From Cryomorphaceae bacterium (GTDB taxonomy: Bacteria; Bacteroidota; Bacteroidia; Flavobacteriales; BACL11): a stretch of DNA of 20,309 bases. This document shows, piece after piece, positions 15,113-20,309 of the stretch. The first letter of the stretch is position 1. The number at the start of each line of letters is the position of its first letter. The position numbers were made by a program, and so were the translations under genes. Under the pieces are notes generated by a model, which worked only from the letters and a program-made list of their open reading frames with translations, had not been told where the DNA came from and did no database searches. Location of the stretch: assembly GCA_949511925.1 (NCBI GenBank), contig CATEYX010000111.1, forward strand, positions 1 to 20,309. Reading direction: 5' to 3'.

Positions 15113-16384
15113 ATGCAAAATATCCCTTTAGCAGAACGCATTCGCCCAAGAAAACTATCAGAAGTTATTGGACAGAAACATTTAATTGGCGACAAGGGAA
15201 CACTTAAAACAGCTATAAATAAAAAGCTTATCCCTTCTATGATCCTCTGGGGACCACCTGGAGTTGGAAAAACAACTTTATCTAACCTTATTGCTCAGGA
15301 ATTAGATCGTCCATTCTACACCTTATCAGCAATTAATTCAGGAGTAAAAGATGTAAGAGAAGTTATTCATAAAGCTTCTTCCCTAGGTTTGTTTGGTAAA
15401 AATATTCCTATCCTATTTATTGATGAGATACATAGGTTTAGCAAGGCCCAGCAAGATTCCCTTTTAGGAGCAGTTGAAAAAGGAGTTATTACTTTAATAG
15501 GAGCAACTACAGAAAACCCTTCTTTTGAAGTTATTTCAGCCCTACTTTCTCGCTCACAAGTTTATGTTTTAGAATCGTTATCCAAAGATGATTTGCAAGA
15601 ATTGCTAGAGAGAGCAAAAACAGAAGACGAGGTTTTAAGTAAGCTAAATATAACCTTAAAGGAAACTGAATCCCTAATGCAAATTTCAGGTGGTGATGCT
15701 AGGAAATTACTTAATATATTTGAGCTAGTGGTTAGTTCGGTTGACAGCAATGAGATAATAATTACCAATGATTTGGTAGTTGAAAAAGCACAGCAAAATA
15801 TAGTTCGGTATGATAAAAATGGAGAGCAACATTATGATATTATTTCTGCCTTTATTAAATCAATTAGAGGTAGTGACCCTAATGCAGCTGTCTATTGGCT
15901 TGCCAGAATGATTGAAGGAGGTGAAGATGTAAAATTTATTGCAAGAAGGCTCCTTATCTTAGCATCAGAAGATATTGGAAACGCCAACCCTACAGCCTTA
16001 GTTATTGCTAATAATTGTTTTCAAGCAGTAAATGTAATTGGTTTCCCTGAAGCAAGAATCACACTTTCGCAAGCTGTAATTTATTTAGCTTGCTCACCAA
16101 AAAGTAATTCGGCTTATATGGCAATTAATGAAGCCCAAGCTGAGGTAAGAAACAGTGGAGACCTGTCGATTCCCCTACACTTGCGAAACGCCCCTACCAA
16201 GCTAATGAAAGAACTAGGTTACGGAAAAGATTACTTATACTCACACAATAAACCGACTAACAGACAAGAATTTTTACCAGAAGAAATAATTGGAAATTCT
16301 TTTTACAAACCTGGAAACAATAGCAAAGAAAATGCATTAAAGGAAGGATTGAAAAACCTTTGGCAAGGAAAGTATAAATATTAA
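15113..16384 (+). CDS. rarA: Replication-associated recombination protein A (AAA+ ATPase)
   Basis: 423 residues, normal RarA/MgsA length. Walker A GPPGVGKT at 47-54, Walker B LFIDEIH at 101-107 with the RFSKAQQD extension, and sensor 1 GATTENPSFEV at 130-140 are all typical of the RarA/WRNIP1 clamp-loader-like branch. The C-terminal half carries RarA signature runs: YDIISAFIKSIRGSDPNAAVYWLARM, then SEDIGNANP and later YLYSHN. The protein acts at stalled replication forks as a homotetrameric ATPase that interacts with single-strand binding protein. It begins 1 bp after the NlpC/P60 gene and is followed after 32 bp by a small membrane protein. Confidence 0.95.
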   Translation: MQNIPLAERIRPRKLSEVIGQKHLIGDKGTLKTAINKKLIPSMILWGPPGVGKTTLSNLIAQELDRPFYTLSAINSGVKDVREVIHKASSLGLFGKNIPILFIDEIHRFSKAQQDSLLGAVEKGVITLIGATTENPSFEVISALLSRSQVYVLESLSKDDLQELLERAKTEDEVLSKLNITLKETESLMQISGGDARKLLNIFELVVSSVDSNEIIITNDLVVEKAQQNIVRYDKNGEQHYDIISAFIKSIRGSDPNAAVYWLARMIEGGEDVKFIARRLLILASEDIGNANPTALVIANNCFQAVNVIGFPEARITLSQAVIYLACSPKSNSAYMAINEAQAEVRNSGDLSIPLHLRNAPTKLMKELGYGKDYLYSHNKPTNRQEFLPEEIIGNSFYKPGNNSKENALKEGLKNLWQGKYKY

Positions 16385-16416
16385 AACTAACTTAATAATA
16401 AAAATTACACAATAAA

Positions 16417-16536
16417 ATGAAAAGTGTTTGGGAGAAATTAAAGGAACTATATGATCAGAACCCAACTCTTTTTGGAATTCTATTATTTATTGATATGACA
16501 ATACTTTATTTTATTATTCAATATATTATTTCATAA
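16417..16536 (+). CDS. 39-residue single-pass membrane miniprotein (unknown function)
   Basis: ATG 16417 to TAA 16534-16536 encodes 39 residues: a basic/acidic amphipathic start (MKSVWEKLKELYDQNP) and then a hydrophobic helix (about 17-38, LFGILLFIDMTILYFIIQYI). It is too short for common gene-length cut-offs. Support: its stop codon shares a base with the next ATG (TAATG), the signature of translational coupling, and it fills the otherwise unexplained 151 bp between rarA and the YciO gene. It is on the same strand as its neighbours. I recognise no family. It is not proven to be expressed. Confidence 0.65.
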   Translation: MKSVWEKLKELYDQNPTLFGILLFIDMTILYFIIQYIIS

Positions 16537-17156
16537 TGTTATTACGCATATACCCTGAAAACCCAAACCCTAAAGAAATAAAAAAAGTAGTAGACTGCCT
16601 GAGAAATGGAGGTCTTATTATTTATCCTACTGATACCGTCTACGGAATTGGTTGTGATGTAAATAATAAAAAAGCTATGGAAAGAGTATGCCGTATAAAA
16701 GGTTTAGACCTAAAGAAACATAATCTTGCCTTTGTCTGCTATGACTTAAGTCATATTGCTGCTTTTACTAAGCAATTATCAACCTCAACTTACAAGTTGA
16801 TGAAAAAAACATTACCCGGCCCTTACACCTTTATTTTGGAAGCCAATAATTCAATTCCTAAGCTATTCAAAAACTCAAAAAAAGAAATTGGAATTCGTAT
16901 TCCTGACAATAATATCCCTAGGGAAATTGTAAAAGAATTAGGAAACCCAATAGCGACCACATCAGTAAAAGACAAGGACATGCTAATAGAATATAGCACT
17001 GAACCTGAGCTAATTTACGAACACTTTAACAAGCTTGTAGATATCGTAATTGATGGTGGTTATGGAGAGGCAATTCCCTCTACTATTGTGGATTGTACAA
17101 ATGAAACACCTGAAATAATCAGAAAAGGAAAAGGGGATATTACTCCATTTCTGTAA
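16536..17156 (+). CDS. Sua5/YciO/YrdC family protein, YciO-type
   Basis: 206 residues. The nucleotide-binding core GGLIIYPTDTVYGIGCDVNNKKAMERVCRIKG (about 26-57) and PGPYTFIL are diagnostic of the Sua5/YciO/YrdC fold. Segments like GIRIPDN, TTSV, VDIVIDGGYG and IIRKGKGDITPFL track YciO of E. coli. The position of the SxxN motif of true TsaC (STSANxSG) reads TTSVKDKD, with no asparagine, as in YciO. TsaC makes threonylcarbamoyl-AMP for the t6A modification of tRNA; YciO-type proteins keep the fold but their role is less clear. I therefore avoid the tsaC name. Its start overlaps the miniprotein stop by one base, and its 3' end overlaps the convergent coaE by 17 bp. Confidence 0.88.
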   Translation: MLLRIYPENPNPKEIKKVVDCLRNGGLIIYPTDTVYGIGCDVNNKKAMERVCRIKGLDLKKHNLAFVCYDLSHIAAFTKQLSTSTYKLMKKTLPGPYTFILEANNSIPKLFKNSKKEIGIRIPDNNIPREIVKELGNPIATTSVKDKDMLIEYSTEPELIYEHFNKLVDIVIDGGYGEAIPSTIVDCTNETPEIIRKGKGDITPFL

Positions 17157-17715
17157 TAATTGTTAAAACTTGAGGCAACAATAATTGTACCTGATCATTA
17201 ACAATTAAAAAATCAGCTAATTCTTCTTTTTCAGCTTGTGACATTTGCTTACTCATCCTACTTTGAATTTGCGCAACTGAACTTCCATCTCGCTTTTTCA
17301 CTCTTTCAATTCTTAGATTTTCAGGTGCACTTACAGAAACAACTGCATCTAAACCTAAATGGGCACCTGATTCAAATAAAATAGCGGCTTCTTTAATTAC
17401 TAGTGAGGTAGATTGCTGAGTACACCAATCCTCAAATTTTTGTTTTACTATCGGATGAACCAAAGCGCTTAACTTTGCTAAAGCTTCAGTATTGTTAAAT
17501 ACAATTTTTGCTAATGCATCTTTTTGAAGAACTCCTTTTAAATACATACTTTCTCCGAAAGCTAATTGAACAGCAGCCTTTAAATTTGCATCTTCTACCA
17601 TGCATTTTTTTGCCTGTTCATCTGCATTAAAAATAGGAATACCCATTTGCTGAAAAATCTTACTGACATAAGTTTTTCCCGCTCCAATACCTCCTGTTAA
17701 TCCTATTTTTTTCAT
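17140..17715 (-). CDS. coaE: Dephospho-CoA kinase
   Basis: 191 residues, usual length about 195-205. The N-terminus IGLTGGIGAGKTYVSKIF carries the P-loop (G8-T15), followed by GIPIFNADEQAKK as in CoaE. LVHPIVKQKFEDW, the ESGAHLGLDAVVSVSAPENLRIERVKKRDG stretch, and SRMSKQMSQAEKEELADFLIVN fit the lid and CoA domain. The enzyme phosphorylates the 3'-hydroxyl of dephospho-CoA, the last step of coenzyme A synthesis. Its ATG overlaps the bshA stop (ATGA), so the two are coupled. Its stop lies inside the convergent YciO gene. Confidence 0.94.
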   Translation of the reverse strand: MKKIGLTGGIGAGKTYVSKIFQQMGIPIFNADEQAKKCMVEDANLKAAVQLAFGESMYLKGVLQKDALAKIVFNNTEALAKLSALVHPIVKQKFEDWCTQQSTSLVIKEAAILFESGAHLGLDAVVSVSAPENLRIERVKKRDGSSVAQIQSRMSKQMSQAEKEELADFLIVNDQVQLLLPQVLTIITEME

Positions 17716-18857
17716 TTCTTCATTTTACAAGAAAGCTCTTGATATACTGTTTCATACTGTGGTAGTATATTTGGCAAGTCAAAAGTTTTAGCATGTGCTA
17801 AAGCATTATTTTTAAATGCATTTAACTTTTCAGTATCCTTTAATAGTTCAATAGTATCATTTGCCATTTTATTCACATCACCAACATCCGACAAATAACC
17901 TGTCTTTCCATCAATATTCACTTCCGGCAATCCTCCACTATTAGTTGATATTACAGCCACTTTACTCGCCATTGCTTCCAGGGCAACCAATCCAAAACTC
18001 TCAGTCTCAGAAGGCAAAACAAATACATCAGCAATGCAAAGAAATTTTTCTATTACCTTTAGTTTGCCTAAGAATCTTACTTGTTTAGCAATTCCTAACT
18101 TTCTGCACAACTGTTCTGCCTTTAATCGTTCGGGACCATCCCCAATCATCAATAATTTTGAGGTAACTTGCTTGTTTACCTTTTCAAAAATCTTTACAAC
18201 ATCTTTAACTCTTTTTACTTTTCTAAAGTTAGAGATATGCACCAAAATTGGCTCTTCTTTTTTTGCAAACTTATCCCGTAATATCTGATTGCAATCTTGA
18301 TTATACAAACTCATATCAATGAAATTAGGAATTACCTTAATCTCATCCTTAATCTTAAAGTTCAATAAAGTTTCATCTTTTAAATTCTGAGAAACTGCTG
18401 TTACCGCATCTGATTGATTAATAGCGTACTCAATTACAGGTTTAAAGGATTTATCCTTACCCAAAAGCGTTATATCCGTACCATGTAAAGTAGTTACAAT
18501 AGGAATATGAATACCATAAGTCGCTAATATCTGCTTGGCATTTACAGCTGCTGAAGCATGAGGTATTGCATAATGTACATGCAATATATTTAGCTTTTCA
18601 TGTAAAGCTACATCAACTAACTTGCTGGTAAGATTTAGTTCATAAGGAGCATATTCAAACAAAGGATAGTCAGGGACATTTACCTGATGAAAATATATAT
18701 TTTCAGAATATAAATCCAAACGAAAAGGCTGATCGTAAGAAATAAAATGAACCTCATGACCTTTATCAGCCAAAGCAATACCCAGTTCAGTAGCTACAAC
18801 ACCGCTTCCCCCATAAGTTGGGTAACAAACAATCCCTATTTTTAAATGTTTAGTCAT
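17712..18857 (-). CDS. bshA: N-acetyl-alpha-D-glucosaminyl L-malate synthase (bacillithiol, GT4)
   Basis: 381 residues, as for BshA. The N-terminal half shows IGIVCYPTYGGSGVVATELG (about 7-26), ISYDQPFRLD, VPDYPLFEYAPYELNLTSKL, and ILHVHYAIPHASAAVNAKQI, which together are diagnostic of BshA among GT4 retaining glycosyltransferases. The C-terminal half has the UDP-sugar E-x7-E motif in SETESFGLVALEAMASK. It transfers GlcNAc from UDP-GlcNAc to L-malate, the first step of the low-molecular-weight thiol bacillithiol. BshB and BshC are not in the window. Its ATG lies 8 bp inside the end of the upstream serine-hydrolase gene, and it overlaps coaE by 4 bp, so the three genes form one transcription unit. 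Confidence 0.94.
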   Translation of the reverse strand: MTKHLKIGIVCYPTYGGSGVVATELGIALADKGHEVHFISYDQPFRLDLYSENIYFHQVNVPDYPLFEYAPYELNLTSKLVDVALHEKLNILHVHYAIPHASAAVNAKQILATYGIHIPIVTTLHGTDITLLGKDKSFKPVIEYAINQSDAVTAVSQNLKDETLLNFKIKDEIKVIPNFIDMSLYNQDCNQILRDKFAKKEEPILVHISNFRKVKRVKDVVKIFEKVNKQVTSKLLMIGDGPERLKAEQLCRKLGIAKQVRFLGKLKVIEKFLCIADVFVLPSETESFGLVALEAMASKVAVISTNSGGLPEVNIDGKTGYLSDVGDVNKMANDTIELLKDTEKLNAFKNNALAHAKTFDLPNILPQYETVYQELSCKMKK

Positions 18858-20309
18858 TTATACTTTTAAAAATTAAGTCCATAATATTGGTACGCACATC
18901 CATAGTTAATAGTTTTTTATTTGTTGCATCAGGATGAATTCTATTGGATAAAAATACATAAACAATTTGAGTTTTTGGATCGGCCCAAACTAATGTTCCT
19001 GTAAAACCTGAATGACCAAAACCTTCATGATTTGCATTTTCACTTGCAGGACCTCCTTTTTGATCAGCTAAAGCAACCTTATCAAATCCAGCTCCTCTTC
19101 TATTTTCATTTTTAGGAAATTGACATTTCGTGAACTCCTCTACTACTTCTTTCGACAAGTATCTTTCGCCAGCATATTCTCCATTTTGCAAATACATTTG
19201 CATCAATTTTGCCAAATCATTAGCATTAGAAAAAAGACCTGCATGACCGCCTGCACCACCCTGCATAGCTGCTCCCATATCATGCACATAACCTTTTAAC
19301 AACTGACTCCTAAACAAAAAATCATCCTCAGTTGGCACTATTCTATCTTCCGCAACCCAACCTAAAGGCAAATAACCTAAGTTCTCCATCCCTAATTTAC
19401 TGTAAAATTTATCAGCAGCAATAGTATTTATAGCTTTACCATACTTCTTCTCAATAATTTGTTTTAACAAATAATACCCCAAATCAGAATAACGATATTC
19501 TTTCTTCTCTAATAATTCTGAAGCAATAATTTGCTGAATTATACTATCAGGATATGAATAATGAAGATAAATATTATCTGCAACTTTAATAGGGAATTCT
19601 TTACTAAACTCTTTACTATAAAGCGTATCTCTTAACTGCATTAATCCTGAAACAGAATCCTTAACTAAAGTTTGCTGGTAAAAAGGAATCCAAGGATAAA
19701 ACCCTGCTTGGTGTGCTAAAATTTCACGAATAATTAAATGTTCCTTATTAGTCGAATCTAATTCCAAATATCTCCCTAACTCATCATCTATATTCAAATC
19801 TCCTTCATCCACCATTTGCATTAAAAGCGGGACAGTACTTGCAATTTTAGTAATAGATGCAATATCATATACATCAGAATTTTTTACTTCTATTTTTTTG
19901 GCATAGGTGTGATAGCCATAGGATTTATTAAAGAATATTTTACCCTCTTTTGCTATAAGAATCTGACAACCAGGAATTGCTCTTTCAGCAATAGCATTTT
20001 CAGCAATACTATCGATTTTGTAGAGTAAATCAGTATTAAAACCTATTTCTTCAGCACTTACATAAGGCATTCTTAATGCTTTAATATTTTTTCCTGAATT
20101 TATATCAAAATGCTTAGTAGTTACCGGAATTTTACCGCTCATTCCTATTCCACCAAAAATTGCTTGCGCAACTTGTTCTTGTGCAATCTTAGAATTTTGA
20201 TACCCTAACAAAAGAGCATCAAAATTATTAGTAAACAAAAAGGAGTTTAAACTATATGGATTCGCAAAAATTGGAACTACTACTTTGGATTGCATAGCAA
20301 TTGATTGCA
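18850..20309 (-). CDS. Glycoside hydrolase family 3 / beta-lactamase-like serine hydrolase fusion (C-terminal part)
   Basis: The frame remains open past the right edge (codons for QSIA precede the first Met), so the visible 485 residues are the C-terminal part of a longer protein; the Met at 20295 is internal. The first about 65 visible residues (KVVVPIFANPYSL, LLLGYQNSKIAQEQVAQAIFGG, GKIPVTT) match the end of a GH3 beta-N-acetylhexosaminidase-type C-terminal domain. After a linker comes a serine-hydrolase domain of the beta-lactamase class C/PF00144 type: SITK (Ser147-Lys150 in numbering from that Met), YSD as the tyrosine motif, and HSGFTG as the third motif. Fusions of this kind, about 1000 residues long, are known in Bacteroidota and probably act in muropeptide breakdown. 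It is first in the unit with bshA and coaE by overlap. The N-terminal glycosidase domain is not seen. Confidence 0.85.
   Translation of the reverse strand, partial: QSIAMQSKVVVPIFANPYSLNSFLFTNNFDALLLGYQNSKIAQEQVAQAIFGGIGMSGKIPVTTKHFDINSGKNIKALRMPYVSAEEIGFNTDLLYKIDSIAENAIAERAIPGCQILIAKEGKIFFNKSYGYHTYAKKIEVKNSDVYDIASITKIASTVPLLMQMVDEGDLNIDDELGRYLELDSTNKEHLIIREILAHQAGFYPWIPFYQQTLVKDSVSGLMQLRDTLYSKEFSKEFPIKVADNIYLHYSYPDSIIQQIIASELLEKKEYRYSDLGYYLLKQIIEKKYGKAINTIAADKFYSKLGMENLGYLPLGWVAEDRIVPTEDDFLFRSQLLKGYVHDMGAAMQGGAGGHAGLFSNANDLAKLMQMYLQNGEYAGERYLSKEVVEEFTKCQFPKNENRRGAGFDKVALADQKGGPASENANHEGFGHSGFTGTLVWADPKTQIVYVFLSNRIHPDATNKKLLTMDVRTNIMDLIFKSIND

Noticed and set aside
18034..18288. Plus-strand open frame of 84 codons inside bshA
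   Set aside because: Antisense shadow of a highly conserved glycosyltransferase region.

Overview
The window looks like a chromosome of a member of the Bacteroidota, most likely a flavobacterium-like lineage. It is AT-rich and the genes lack purine-rich Shine-Dalgarno sequences. Both tRNA genes carry the Bacteroidota promoter form (TTTG, about 17-19 bp, then TAnnTTTG). Gene content agrees: a BshA of bacillithiol synthesis, a 7TM-HD (PgpH-type) protein, an IntDOT-like integrase and a GH3/serine-hydrolase fusion.

Left part (1-4998): this appears to be one end of an integrated genetic element. A tyrosine recombinase gene lies beside the 3' end of a tRNA-Pro gene, the usual layout of an island integrated at a tRNA. 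Further in are a membrane-anchored protein of unknown function and, divergent from it, a two-gene operon running off the left edge. The first gene of that operon encodes a protein with a degenerate J-domain-like N-terminus, two CxxC pairs and C-terminal membrane helices. The second encodes a secreted-then-membrane-spanning coiled-coil protein whose cytoplasmic end resembles GrpE. Together they suggest a membrane-tethered accessory Hsp70 co-chaperone system whose Hsp70 would lie outside the window. This is the most novel part of the window. Short repeats occur at three points: 18-bp tandem repeats upstream of the J-like gene, an AGTCATTT cluster behind the integrase, and palindromic TTAGATATATA motifs between the integrase and the tRNA.

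Middle (4947-13053): tRNA-Pro(TGG) and tRNA-Ser(GCT) lie on the minus strand, each with its own promoter, and a hairpin terminator follows tRNA-Pro. Next comes a plus-strand peptide ABC importer operon: a substrate-binding lipoprotein and two permeases with unusual large insertions. No ATPase gene lies beside them. A WD40-repeat protein follows, convergent with a 7TM-HD (PgpH-like) predicted cyclic-di-AMP phosphodiesterase.

Right part (13135-20309): a tightly packed plus-strand run encodes acetyl-CoA acetyltransferase, an NlpC/P60 cell-wall peptidase, the RarA AAA+ ATPase, a 39-residue membrane miniprotein not annotated by length-based methods, and a YciO-type Sua5/YrdC protein. It converges on a minus-strand cluster of overlapping genes: the C-terminal part of a GH3/serine-hydrolase fusion, BshA (bacillithiol) and CoaE (coenzyme A). 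These right-hand genes are ordinary core genes: thiol cofactors, wall recycling, replication-fork rescue and lipid/thiolase metabolism. No stretch longer than 300 bases lacks a gene.
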